Source: Nitrososphaerota archaeon (GTDB lineage Archaea; Thermoproteota; Nitrososphaeria; Nitrososphaerales; Gagatemarchaeaceae). Taken from it: a DNA stretch of 64,000 bases. Where the stretch lies: contig JAGWHB010000001.1 in assembly GCA_028867035.1 (NCBI GenBank), forward strand, positions 186,001-250,000, in the 5' to 3' direction. The notes beneath the pieces are model-generated. The model did no database searches and was not told the DNA's origin. It worked only from the letters and a program-made list of their open reading frames with translations. Shown piece after piece: positions 8,074 to 16,455 of this stretch. Each line of letters starts with the position of its first letter. Position 1 is the stretch's first letter. The position numbers were made by a program, and so were the translations under genes.

Positions 8074-9247
8074 TCAAGAGGTCAGGAACCCTTCGGGGCC
8101 GTACCCCAGCCGCTCGCGCTGGGACGCCATAGTCGTCGGCTGCGGGGTGATGGGCGCATCCGTGAGCTACAACCTCGCCAGAAGAGGGGTGCGGGTGCTG
8201 AATATCGAGAGGTTCGGGGTCAATCACGAGTCCGGGTCGTCGCATGGGCGGACGAGGATCATACGCCTGGCGTACTATGAAGACCCCAGGTATGTCCCGC
8301 TTCTTCGGAGAGCGTTCGAATCGTGGAAGGAGATTGAATCGAAGTCAGGGAAGAAGCTCCTCAGGATGACGGGCGGGTTGATGATCGGGAAGCAAGGAGG
8401 AGAGTTGGTAGACGGGGTGATGAAGAGTGCGAGAGCTCATGGCATTCCGTACGAATCGCTGACGGCCTCCGAGGTACGCAGTCGCTTTCCAGCGTTCAAT
8501 CCCGGAGACGAGTTCTCGGCGGTCTATGAGCAGAATGCTGGGATCCTGTCGGCGGAGGAGAGCGTGAGGGCGTTCGTCGGGCTGGCAAGCGAGGCGGGGT
8601 GCGAGTTCAGGTTCTCAGAAGAAGTGAGGGGTTGGAAGAGCGGGCCCGAGGGGGTGGAGGTCGAGACCACCTATGGGAGGCAGGTTGCAGGCAAGCTGGT
8701 GCTTTGCGCAGGAGCCTGGAACGGAGGACTCCTCAAAGGGATCGTTCCGCTCCAGTGTGAAAGGCAGGTCCCCCTTTGGTTCTCCTCTGAAGGGCAGGAA
8801 AGATACGCGCCCACGAGGATGCCGGTCTTCATCATGGAAGAAGAGAGAGGGGTCTTCTTCTATGGGATTCCCGATGTCGGGCACGGGGTGAAGGTTGCCC
8901 GGACGCACGGGGGTGAAATTAGCGAACCGGACGAAGTGAGGCGGGAGGTCACGGAGAGTGACGTGGCTCCGGTCAGGGCGTTCATCTCGCGACGGCTGAG
9001 AGACCTGGACGGCCCTCCCATCGCTTCGACGACCTGCATCTATTCCAACACCCCGGACATGAATTTCGCTGTCGGGGTCCATCCGGGAGACCCGAGGGTG
9101 ACGATTCTTAGCGCCTGCTCGGGGCACGGGTTCAAGTTCGCGAGCGTCCTCGGAGAAGTGACGGCCGACCTTGTGACGGGGGCAAAGGTAGACTACGACC
9201 TGTCGTTCATTAGCCCTGGCAGGTTCAGGAAATCCAAAACTGGTTGA
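8063..9247 (+). CDS. FAD-dependent oxidoreductase, sarcosine-oxidase-like (DAO family)
   Basis: 394 aa. The N-terminal Rossmann dinucleotide motif is AIVVGCGVMGASVSYNLARRG, here cited in part as GCGVMGAS, followed by the SSHGRTRIIR segment typical of monomeric sarcosine oxidase/N-methyltryptophan oxidase. SACSGHGFKFAS at the C-terminus is the conserved flavin-proximal segment. These enzymes oxidise N-methyl or primary amino acids. SGHGFK replaces the more usual GFSGHGFK context but keeps the Gly-rich shape. TTG 8063 overlaps the BtuF-like gene by 11 nt, so the two are co-transcribed. The substrate cannot be read from sequence. Confidence 0.85.
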   Translation: MSLSQEVRNPSGPYPSRSRWDAIVVGCGVMGASVSYNLARRGVRVLNIERFGVNHESGSSHGRTRIIRLAYYEDPRYVPLLRRAFESWKEIESKSGKKLLRMTGGLMIGKQGGELVDGVMKSARAHGIPYESLTASEVRSRFPAFNPGDEFSAVYEQNAGILSAEESVRAFVGLASEAGCEFRFSEEVRGWKSGPEGVEVETTYGRQVAGKLVLCAGAWNGGLLKGIVPLQCERQVPLWFSSEGQERYAPTRMPVFIMEEERGVFFYGIPDVGHGVKVARTHGGEISEPDEVRREVTESDVAPVRAFISRRLRDLDGPPIASTTCIYSNTPDMNFAVGVHPGDPRVTILSACSGHGFKFASVLGEVTADLVTGAKVDYDLSFISPGRFRKSKTG

Positions 9248-9276
9248 CCTGATAAATTCGCGGCTCGCTTCCGCAT

Positions 9277-9287
9277 CCTAAAATACG
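9277..9287 (+). promoter_or_regulatory. TATA box 27 nt before an in-frame mini-ORF
   Basis: CCTAAAATACG is centred at 9282, exactly 27 nt before ATG 9309. If transcription starts at 9309, the transcript begins with the seven-codon mini-ORF and not with the V4R gene at 9333. Confidence 0.55.
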
Positions 9288-9308
9288 GCAGACAGTCCGT
9301 GACGTCTG

Positions 9309-9332
9309 ATGAGCGAAGGACTGGCGATCTAG
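9309..9332 (+). other. seven-codon in-frame mini-ORF ending in TAG
   Basis: ATG-AGC-GAA-GGA-CTG-GCG-ATC-TAG occupies 9309-9332 and abuts ATG 9333 of the V4R gene in the same frame. The peptide is MSEGLAI. It could be a leaderless leader peptide that hands ribosomes to the next ATG, or, if UAG is read through, an N-terminal extension (MSEGLAI-x-MSEQ). The repeated MSE start in both segments is striking. Confidence 0.4.
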
Positions 9333-9857
9333 ATGTCGGAGCAGCACCGATCTCTGGGTCTGACCGCGGATGATGCGACAGGTCTGCCGACAGACCCCTA
9401 CCTGGGAACTCGGGTCTTGGCCGTCGACCCCGACTTCTACAGAGGGTTGCGGAACAGACTGTACGCCGTATTCAAGAGCGGCGCCTCCACGATATTGTAC
9501 GAGATAGGAGTGGGGTACGGGGAGCAGATGGGAGACTTGATCGTGGAGGAAGGGCAGTCGAAGCTGAGCACCTACAGAGATTTCATCGAAAAGGGACGGT
9601 ACCAGGGTTGGGGAATATTCGAAACGCCCATTATCAAAATGATCGTCGCAGGCCTCAAAGGCGAGATGGTCGTCAAGTTGGAGAAGAGCTTCTTCGCCGA
9701 GACGATGGGGGTGACGGGCGAAGCCGAATGCTATATTGTCGCCGGACTGATTTCAGGGGCCGCGCGAAAAATCCTCAAGAAGGACTTGTCGTGCGTGGAG
9801 GAACAGTGCGTCTCGAAGGGGGACAAGTCCTGCCTGTTCAGGCTTGTACCCAAGTAG
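9333..9857 (+). CDS. V4R-domain (4-vinyl reductase) small-molecule-binding protein
   Basis: 174 aa. The C-terminal two thirds is a V4R domain: YEIGVGYGEQMGD, GEAECYIVAGLISGAA and the closing CVEEQCVSKGDKSCLF with conserved cysteines. V4R domains bind small hydrophobic or aromatic ligands and, in archaea, often act as sensors or are linked to regulators; one cluster is also known in BchJ. There is no attached DNA-binding domain here, so it probably senses or carries a ligand. ATG 9333 follows an in-frame TAG directly. Soluble, cytoplasmic. Confidence 0.82.
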   Translation: MSEQHRSLGLTADDATGLPTDPYLGTRVLAVDPDFYRGLRNRLYAVFKSGASTILYEIGVGYGEQMGDLIVEEGQSKLSTYRDFIEKGRYQGWGIFETPIIKMIVAGLKGEMVVKLEKSFFAETMGVTGEAECYIVAGLISGAARKILKKDLSCVEEQCVSKGDKSCLFRLVPK

Positions 9858-9860
9858 AAC

Positions 9861-10286
9861 CTAGCTCTGGTTTCGTCCGGGACCCAGGATTCTGCGGGCC
9901 CTCATCAGGTCACCGCTTTTCGGGGAGAAAACCAGGTCGAACAATAGATAGCCCATGGCCACTGCCCATGCCAGGGCGGAGTAGGTGGGCGGCTCCACCG
10001 CGGACGCTGCTCCTGCGAGGACGAAAGCTATGGCGACAGAAGCGACGGTCCCCGAAGCATACGTCGCGGCGGCTCTGACTTTGGTCGTCCCCTCGACTGA
10101 GGCCTTCACAGTGGAAAGGGAAGGCAGAGGTAAGAGCCGGGCGAGGCTGGCCAATCTTTCAGGAAGGACCCGGGCAAGCGTCGTCCGGCCTAGGCGGATG
10201 CTCCGGAACCTTATCCCAAGGGCTGCGCCCACAAGATAGTGCGTGGGGCAGTGGATCAGAACCGTCGCCATCAACTGGGCCAGCAC
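9861..10286 (-). CDS. hypothetical integral membrane protein with unclear start
   Basis: 141 aa from GTG 10286, with three to four hydrophobic segments and an HCPTHYLVG motif near the start. No family recognised. The frame is open and clearly coding-like for about 30 more codons upstream (to about 10376), encoding a further helix (IIALACVLAAAPFV), but contains no ATG, GTG or TTG there. A CCTAAAG element at 10414-10420 on the minus strand would place transcription near 10391. So the true start may be a non-standard codon, or the N-terminus has been damaged. Confidence 0.55.
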   Translation of the reverse strand: MLAQLMATVLIHCPTHYLVGAALGIRFRSIRLGRTTLARVLPERLASLARLLPLPSLSTVKASVEGTTKVRAAATYASGTVASVAIAFVLAGAASAVEPPTYSALAWAVAMGYLLFDLVFSPKSGDLMRARRILGPGRNQS

Positions 10287-10419
10287 GACGTACAGCGCGA
10301 AAGGCAGGCCCGGAGGGACGAAGGGGGCCGCCGCCAGGACACAGGCTAGAGCGATGATTTCGACGGAGATGCCGATGGAAGGTCTCGTAGATTGTGGTCG
10401 GATGACGGGATGCTTTAGG

Positions 10420-12081
10420 TTACGCGGAGAGCCGGACGTACTCCCTCCGTGCCCTCCCCTGGGTCAGAAGGCCGTTGTTGACGTCTCTTCTGATCTTGCT
10501 CGGTCCCCTCTTCTTTGGGTCGCCATATCCTCCGCCGCCTGCAGTCCTCACTTCGATTACGTCTCCGACATCCAACTCAAGGGTAGATTTGGTGCGGATG
10601 CGCGTACGTTTTCCCTTCCTTTCCAGCGTGACTTCGGTCCCCGAGCCGGCGCGGCCGCGGAGGAGGCCCCAGGGGAGGTGTCTCTCTCTGTCTGCGAGGA
10701 CGGTGAAGATAGTCCCTGCTTCGAGTGCCATGTACCCCCTTATGAGGCCTGAGCCTCCCCTGAACCTCCCTGCTCCCGAGCTGTCAGGCCTGAACTCGTA
10801 CCTCACCATCCTGATGGGGAGAGAGCGTTCGATCTCTTCGATGGGTGTGTTCATGGTGTTGGTCATGTTTGCCTGGATGCCGTCGAGCCCGTCCGTCTCC
10901 CTGCCTCCCCCCAGTCCGACTCCGATGGTCTCATAGAAGGCCCAGGGGGCGCTCTTCCCGCTCCCACCGATCATCACGTTGTTCATGGAACCGCCGGCGG
11001 CCGCGGGGACTCGACCGGGGACAGAAGCTGCCAGGGCCCGGAAGACAACGTCGGCGTTCCTCTGGCTCGTTTCGACGTTCCCTCCGCCGACGGGGTGCGG
11101 CGAAGTCGGATTGAGCACGGTTCCCGGTGGCGCGTGGACAGTGACCGGTGCGAATGCGCCGTGGTTGGGAGGAATGTCGTCCCCAAGCAGGCATCTCACG
11201 ACGAAGTAGGCCCCAGAGAGTGTCACTCCAAAGACCGCGTTCAAAGGGTAATCGACCTGCTTCGAGGTGCCTGTGTAGTCTACGTCGATTCCGGAGGGTG
11301 AGATTCTGACCTTGGCGGTGAGCTTCAGGTCCTCCCCTGCCGGGCCCTCGAGGAAGTCGGAAGCGGTGAAGGTCCCCTTGCGGAACCTCCTAAGACGCGC
11401 CAGCGTCAGCTTTTCGGAATGTTTGAAGGAGCGTGCGGCCGCGAGTTCGAATGCCTCGAGGCCGTACTTGTCAAGGAGCGCTTTGACGCGTCTGGCTCCT
11501 GAGAAGTTCGCGGCTACCTGTGCCTTCAGGTCCCCCTTCCTCTCAGTAGGTGTCCGCGATGCCGCCGCGAACCTTTCCACGTTCGACTCGACGAAGGCGT
11601 TTCTCCGCCATAGGATCGATGGCTCCAGGACGAACCCCTCCTCGGAGAGCACTCTGGCTTTCATGGAGATGCTCCCTGGGAACGCTCCGCCGACGTCGGC
11701 GTGGTGTGCCTTGTTCACTGCGAATGCTGTCAAGCTTCCACCGTGGAAGATCGGGGCGGCGACGGTGACGTCGTTCAGGTGAGTGCCGGTGATGTAGGGA
11801 TCGTTGGACACGACCATGGAGTCCTTCGCGAGCTCCATCCCTTCGCGGGCACAGTATCTGATGAGATTCTTCAGGCCCCATGGGAGCGAGCCGAGATGGA
11901 CGGGGATGTGCTCGGCCTGGGCGAGGAGACGTCCTTCTGAGTCGAAGACGGCGGCCGAATGGTCCATCCTCTCCTTGATGTTCGGGGAATAGGCCGAGTT
12001 GCGCAGGGCGAGGCCCATCTCTTCGCTCGCGTACTCCAGCGAGCTGGTCAGGATCTGGAGGGTCACTGGGTCCGGTTTCAT
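10420..12081 (-). CDS. hyuB: hydantoinase/oxoprolinase subunit B
   Basis: 553 aa, the usual length of HyuB. The opening DPVTLQILTSSLEYASEEMG, and the segments ALRNSAYSPNIKERMD and PVHLGSLPWG are diagnostic. With HyuA it forms an ATP-dependent amide hydrolase of the N-methylhydantoinase/5-oxoprolinase/acetone-carboxylase superfamily that opens cyclic amides such as hydantoins. The start ATG overlaps the stop of hyuA (12078-12081), so the subunits are translationally coupled. The last residues overlap nothing. The true substrate cannot be chosen between hydantoin, N-methylhydantoin and 5-oxoproline. Cytoplasmic. Confidence 0.9.
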   Translation of the reverse strand: MKPDPVTLQILTSSLEYASEEMGLALRNSAYSPNIKERMDHSAAVFDSEGRLLAQAEHIPVHLGSLPWGLKNLIRYCAREGMELAKDSMVVSNDPYITGTHLNDVTVAAPIFHGGSLTAFAVNKAHHADVGGAFPGSISMKARVLSEEGFVLEPSILWRRNAFVESNVERFAAASRTPTERKGDLKAQVAANFSGARRVKALLDKYGLEAFELAAARSFKHSEKLTLARLRRFRKGTFTASDFLEGPAGEDLKLTAKVRISPSGIDVDYTGTSKQVDYPLNAVFGVTLSGAYFVVRCLLGDDIPPNHGAFAPVTVHAPPGTVLNPTSPHPVGGGNVETSQRNADVVFRALAASVPGRVPAAAGGSMNNVMIGGSGKSAPWAFYETIGVGLGGGRETDGLDGIQANMTNTMNTPIEEIERSLPIRMVRYEFRPDSSGAGRFRGGSGLIRGYMALEAGTIFTVLADRERHLPWGLLRGRAGSGTEVTLERKGKRTRIRTKSTLELDVGDVIEVRTAGGGGYGDPKKRGPSKIRRDVNNGLLTQGRARREYVRLSA

Positions 12082-14078
12082 CTTGAAAGCCTCGTGCCGA
12101 ACCGTTCAGCCTTCCAATGCCACGAAGGGTTCACCACGAGGGTGGAATCGTACTCCTCGATTATGCACGGCCCGTCACCACGGTCCCCGGACCGTAGTCC
12201 CTCGCGCCTGAATACCTTGACAATGTGTTCCTCGCCGCCGACCCACGCAAGCCTTTCGGTGGGTTCGGAGCGGGAGAAGTCATGGCTTGTGCGGAGGGTC
12301 GGAGGCCGAGGCCTCGTCACGGTGGCCTTCACCTTGATGCTCACCACCTCGAGGGGGTCAGGGAGGGAGTACCCGAAGAGGGCCTTGTGCTTTGCGTCGA
12401 AGTCTGGCCTGGTGCGCGATTCGGACCGGAACGGGAGGGGGAGCTCGTGCGACTGCCCAAGGTATCTCGCCTCGAAGTAGCGGCTGAACTTGAATCGGGT
12501 GAAACCCTCGGACCGCATCGACCCGGCGGCGGAGACTTCGAGGTCGCGGAACCCCTTCCGGAGACCTGGATTCGTCTTCATCACGGGCTCTGAGAAGGTC
12601 CTGGTCAGCTCTCCGACGAGCAGGCCGTAGGCAGAGAAGAGCCCGGCGTGGGCAGGGACGACGACGTCGGTCATCTCCATGTCCTCCGCAAGGTCGCAGG
12701 CGTGGAGAGGTCCGGCGCCGCCGAAGGCGACCATGGCGAAGTCTCTGGGGTCTCTCCCTCGCTCGACAGTGACCATGGAGATGGCCCGCACCATGCTGTT
12801 GTTGACGAGCCTGACGATCCCCTTCGCCGCATCTCGTGGGCCGTGCCCCAGCTTCATCGTGACTTTCTTAATCGAAGCGAGGGCCAGATCCTGGCGGATG
12901 GGCATAGCGCCGCCGAGGAGGGCCCTGGGGTTGAGCCTCCCCAGGACTACGTTCGCGTCGGTGACCGTGGGCTCCTTACCTCCCGCGCCGTAGCACGCCG
13001 GTCCTGGGTTTGAGCCTGCGCTCCGTGGCCCCGCTTTCAGCTCGCCGGCTTCGTCGAGCCATGCCACCGTCCCGCCCCCGGCGCTCACCTCCGCGAGGTC
13101 GATGAACTCTCCCCGGACTGGGTAGCCGCTCCCTCGGATGGACCTGCCGCTGTGGGTCTTTCCTGCGGCTTCGAACTCGCTGATGATGTCTGGTTCTCCG
13201 CCAATCACTGTACCGGCCTTGGCGGTCGTCCCGCCCATGTCGAATGTCAGGACCGTGTCGAGAGAGAGCTCAGATGCGAGCCGCTTCGAAGCGATTACGC
13301 CGGCAGCAGGGCCAGACTCGATGACGGTCACGGGCCGCGAGGAGGCGAAGCGGATGGTGCTGGACCCACCGTCGGAGTTCATGACATAGACCGGGGCTCG
13401 GATGTGCGACCGGCGCAGAGAGCTCTGCAGGGAGGAGAGGTAGCCGGACATAAGGGGGGAGAGCGCCGCGTTCACCGCCGTGGTGCTCGACCGTTCGTAT
13501 TCCCTGTATCCCTTGTCGACCTCGCTTGAGATGCTGACGTGGCCCCGGAAGCCGGCCCTGGCCAATGCGTCCCGCATCGCTTCTTCGTTTATTCCGTTGA
13601 GGTAAGAGTTGAGGAAGCAGACCGCCACCGAGTCGTAACCTTCGCGGACCAGGTCCTCCGCCAGCCTTTCCGCCTCGTCCTTGCCGAGGGGCTCGAGGAC
13701 GGAGCCGTCGGCTCTGACCCTGCACCTGACGGTCAGCCTGTCCCGCCTTCCTATCAGCGGTGGGGGCCTCCTTGTCCTTAGGTCATAGAGCTCGGGGCGC
13801 CTCTGCCTGCCTATCTCGAGGACGTCCCTGAAACCGTCGTTTGTAATGAGGGCGGTTCGGGCCAGGCCGGACCTCGTCAGGAGCGCGTTGGTCGCCAGGG
13901 TGGTCGCGTGGGTGATGAGTGTGGCACCTCGGGCCCTCGGACCCAACCTCCTCATCCCATTCAGCACAGATGCGGACGGTTCCGGGGAGGTCGGGAGCTT
14001 GAGCACCTCCATCCCCCTCGAATCGAAGATGATTATGTCCGTGAAGGTGCCTCCGACGTCTACCCCGACCGCTTGCAT
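12078..14078 (-). CDS. hyuA: hydantoinase/oxoprolinase subunit A
   Basis: About 666 aa. AVGVDVGGTFTDIIIFD at the N-terminus is the ASKHA-type phosphate-binding loop of HyuA. DMGGTTAKAG in the middle is the second nucleotide-binding loop, and GGGTVAWLDEAGELKAGP and VAFGGAGPLHA are further family marks. It binds ATP and activates the cyclic amide for the partner HyuB. I prefer ATG 14078 to GTG 14093 because it gives the canonical short N-terminus and lies at a suitable distance from the GTATAAA box. It is the first gene of the hyuAB operon, divergent from an MFS transporter that may import the substrate. Confidence 0.92.
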   Translation of the reverse strand: MQAVGVDVGGTFTDIIIFDSRGMEVLKLPTSPEPSASVLNGMRRLGPRARGATLITHATTLATNALLTRSGLARTALITNDGFRDVLEIGRQRRPELYDLRTRRPPPLIGRRDRLTVRCRVRADGSVLEPLGKDEAERLAEDLVREGYDSVAVCFLNSYLNGINEEAMRDALARAGFRGHVSISSEVDKGYREYERSSTTAVNAALSPLMSGYLSSLQSSLRRSHIRAPVYVMNSDGGSSTIRFASSRPVTVIESGPAAGVIASKRLASELSLDTVLTFDMGGTTAKAGTVIGGEPDIISEFEAAGKTHSGRSIRGSGYPVRGEFIDLAEVSAGGGTVAWLDEAGELKAGPRSAGSNPGPACYGAGGKEPTVTDANVVLGRLNPRALLGGAMPIRQDLALASIKKVTMKLGHGPRDAAKGIVRLVNNSMVRAISMVTVERGRDPRDFAMVAFGGAGPLHACDLAEDMEMTDVVVPAHAGLFSAYGLLVGELTRTFSEPVMKTNPGLRKGFRDLEVSAAGSMRSEGFTRFKFSRYFEARYLGQSHELPLPFRSESRTRPDFDAKHKALFGYSLPDPLEVVSIKVKATVTRPRPPTLRTSHDFSRSEPTERLAWVGGEEHIVKVFRREGLRSGDRGDGPCIIEEYDSTLVVNPSWHWKAERFGTRLSR

Positions 14079-14108
14079 CGGCAGGGGGTACACGGCCTTT
14101 CCTTTGTG

Positions 14109-14115
14109 TTTATAC
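14109..14115. promoter_or_regulatory. shared TATA box between hyuA and the MFS gene
   Basis: TTTATAC on plus reads GTATAAA on minus. Its centre (14112) is 34 nt from both ATG 14078 of hyuA and TTG 14146 of the MFS gene. A single AT-rich element is present in this divergent region, so it probably serves both directions. Confidence 0.5.
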
Positions 14116-14145
14116 TGATTCGTGGGACCGCTAGGCGGGCGCAGA

Positions 14146-15408
14146 TTGTTCAGCGACTACAGAGGAATACCTTGGCAAGCAAGGCTCCTCATCTACATCA
14201 GCTTCATTCCGAACATCGCCATCGGATTCATCTACACAGACCTTACCTTCTTTCTTTCTGATGTCCAGGGGCTCGGGGCGTTCCTGGCGGCAGCAACCAT
14301 CACGGTCATGGGCGCGACCCTGGTTCTGACGAGCATTCCCTTGGGCATTGTGGCAGACAGGTACGGGAGGAGGAAGATGCTCGTCCTCGGCAACCTGTGT
14401 TCGAGCTTGAGCCTGATTGGGTTTGCCCTCACGACCAACTTCGCCCTCCTGATTCTGGTCGGCATTCTCGAAGGGACCGGGGAGGCGGCCTACGCCGTTT
14501 CCGTTGGGGCCCTGCTGGCCGAGAAAGCAGGTGACCGCAAGCGGACCCCGGCGTTCTCCCTCCTGGCGTTTCTCGGTTGGGTCGCAGGGGCATTGGGGGG
14601 CTTCGCCATCTCGTCCGTGCTCGCCCTGCAGACGATAGGGCTCAACGGAAGGGAGGCGCATATGGCCCTATACGTCGTCGTTGCTCTGCTCAGCCTCTCC
14701 ATAACTCCGCTGATGTTCAGGATTGGAGAAAGTTCGATGCTGGCAAAGCCTGGAGAGAAGAAGGGATTCCTCCCCCACAAGTCGGCGAAGGTTCTGAAAA
14801 GGTATAGCATCTACAGCGTCACCATAGCCGTAGGGGCCGGGCTCTTCGTCCCTCTGATGCTCGTCTGGTTCGGGGCAGCCTATGGGGTGGCAGATACGAC
14901 GAGCGGACCCGTACTGGGACTCACAAATCTTCTAACTGCCGGGGTCGTCTTCATGTCCCCAAGACTGGCAAGGAAGTTTGGCCTGGTGAAGGCTGTGGTC
15001 CTCACTCAAGGGATATCGACTATCTTCATGGTGGCAGTCCCTTCGGCCCCCACCTTTGCAATCGCCGCTACAGTCTACACCATCAGGGTCTTCCTGATGA
15101 ACCTCTCCAACCCACTGACCCAATCGTTAATCATGGGGCTCGTCTCCCCGGATGAGAGAGGGATAGCCTCGGGAATCGCGGCCTCGCTCTGGAGGCTCCC
15201 CAATGCCCTGACGACCCTTGCCGGTGGGGCGCTAATCAGCGCGGGGTTCCTGTCACTCCCGTTCTACATAGCGACAGTCCTTTATGCAATCGGCATCAGC
15301 CTGCTGTGGTTCTTCTTCAAGGACGCGAGGCTTCCAGAAGAGATGCCGAAGGGAGGTCAGCCGCCCATCCAGCCGTCAAGCCTGGAGGGGCCCGAAGTCG
15401 AACGCTGA
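14146..15408 (+). CDS. major facilitator superfamily transporter
   Basis: About 420 aa with 12 predicted membrane helices. The MFS loop 2-3 signature is present as GIVADRYGRRKML, and a central cytoplasmic loop (about residues 205-225) separates the two bundles of six. It exports or imports a small solute by proton or ion coupling. Position opposite hyuAB suggests uptake of a hydantoin or related compound, which is inference only. TTG 14146 fits the shared TATA box; GTG 14122 would lie upstream of the likely transcript start. Its 3' end overlaps the converging Dpo4 gene by 52 nt. Confidence 0.85.
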   Translation: MFSDYRGIPWQARLLIYISFIPNIAIGFIYTDLTFFLSDVQGLGAFLAAATITVMGATLVLTSIPLGIVADRYGRRKMLVLGNLCSSLSLIGFALTTNFALLILVGILEGTGEAAYAVSVGALLAEKAGDRKRTPAFSLLAFLGWVAGALGGFAISSVLALQTIGLNGREAHMALYVVVALLSLSITPLMFRIGESSMLAKPGEKKGFLPHKSAKVLKRYSIYSVTIAVGAGLFVPLMLVWFGAAYGVADTTSGPVLGLTNLLTAGVVFMSPRLARKFGLVKAVVLTQGISTIFMVAVPSAPTFAIAATVYTIRVFLMNLSNPLTQSLIMGLVSPDERGIASGIAASLWRLPNALTTLAGGALISAGFLSLPFYIATVLYAIGISLLWFFFKDARLPEEMPKGGQPPIQPSSLEGPEVER

Positions 15409-16448
15409 ATGTCAGACACCCTCACTCCCACCAGCCTGACAGGCTTCCCTTTTGTTTCAAATTCGTCCAGCAGCTTCCCGACTGTCTCCAGCAGGGGGCC
15501 CTCGCTGTCGGTGTGGCTGACGAGGGTCTTCTCCCTGGTGTGCGTCTCGAACCCCCGGAACCTTATCTTGATGCCTGCGATCTTGTAGGAGTAACCCGCC
15601 GACTTCACCCTGCGCACGAGCTCCGACGCTCCGTCGGCAGCCTCCTTCCTCACCTCTCGGAAGTCTTTCGCGTCTTCCTTGAACGTCCTTTCGACGCTCA
15701 GGGACTTCGGCATGTCCTGCTGCCTGACCTCCACATTCTCCTGCCCGTGGATGACCCCCCAGAGCCAGACGCCGTTCTTTCCGAACCAGGAGAGCAGTTG
15801 CTTTCCGTCGAGGGCCTGCAGCTGGCCTATGGTGGTGATACCCTTCTCGTTCAGGAATTCCCCTGTCTTCCGTCCGATGCCAGGGACCACCCCGATCTGA
15901 AGGGGTGCGAGGAAACCGGAGACGTCAGCAAAGGGGACCACGGTCAGGCCATCGGGCTTGTTCCTGTCAGACGCTATCTTCGCCGAGGACTTGTTTGGGC
16001 CGACGCCGATCGAGCAGGTAAGGCCGTGCTTCTCCCTGACTGCCTTCTTGACCTGCAGTGCGACGAGCGTCGCGGACTTCTCGTCCTCTGCCTTGCTGGT
16101 GACGTCAAGGTAGGCCTCGTCGATGCTCCCCTGCTCGAACTTGTCTGCGAATTTTCTCAGCGTCGACATCACTTCTTCGGAGACCCGCTCGTAGAGGCCC
16201 CAGCTCGGAGGCATGTACTTCGCCTGGGGACAGAGCCTGTAGGCCAGAGAGATCGGCATCCCTGACCTGAGCCCGAACTTCCGCGCCTCGTATGAGCAGG
16301 CTACCACTACCCCTCTCCCCTTCCCTTCCTCCGGGTCGGCCCCGACGACCACGGGGATGCCCTTCAGCTCGGGGTGCTCCCTCACCTCAGCGGAGACGTA
16401 GAACGCATCGAGGTCCACGTGGAGGATCGTACGGCGCTGGGGCTGCAT
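15357..16448 (-). CDS. dinB: Y-family DNA polymerase IV (Dpo4/DinB)
   Basis: 363 aa. Translesion DNA polymerase. Catalytic acidic residues are in HVDLDAFYVSAE (motif I) and GSIDEAYLD (motif III); VVACSYEARKFGLRSGMP is the fingers/nucleotide-contact motif; VPGIGRKTGEFL is the thumb helix-hairpin-helix; the little-finger domain follows (KSLSVERTF). A classical C-terminal PIP box is not evident (the protein ends PSRLDGWMGG), so its PCNA contact may be weak or different. It overlaps the MFS gene convergently and is followed 8 nt after the DUF72 gene in the same direction, so the two are probably one transcript. Confidence 0.93.
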   Translation of the reverse strand: MQPQRRTILHVDLDAFYVSAEVREHPELKGIPVVVGADPEEGKGRGVVVACSYEARKFGLRSGMPISLAYRLCPQAKYMPPSWGLYERVSEEVMSTLRKFADKFEQGSIDEAYLDVTSKAEDEKSATLVALQVKKAVREKHGLTCSIGVGPNKSSAKIASDRNKPDGLTVVPFADVSGFLAPLQIGVVPGIGRKTGEFLNEKGITTIGQLQALDGKQLLSWFGKNGVWLWGVIHGQENVEVRQQDMPKSLSVERTFKEDAKDFREVRKEAADGASELVRRVKSAGYSYKIAGIKIRFRGFETHTREKTLVSHTDSEGPLLETVGKLLDEFETKGKPVRLVGVRVSDIQRSTSGPSRLDGWMGG

Positions 16449-16455
16449 CTGTCAG

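Noticed and set aside
15306..16265. 319-codon plus frame antisense to Dpo4
   Set aside because: The minus strand carries a complete Y-family polymerase with all motifs, so this is a shadow.
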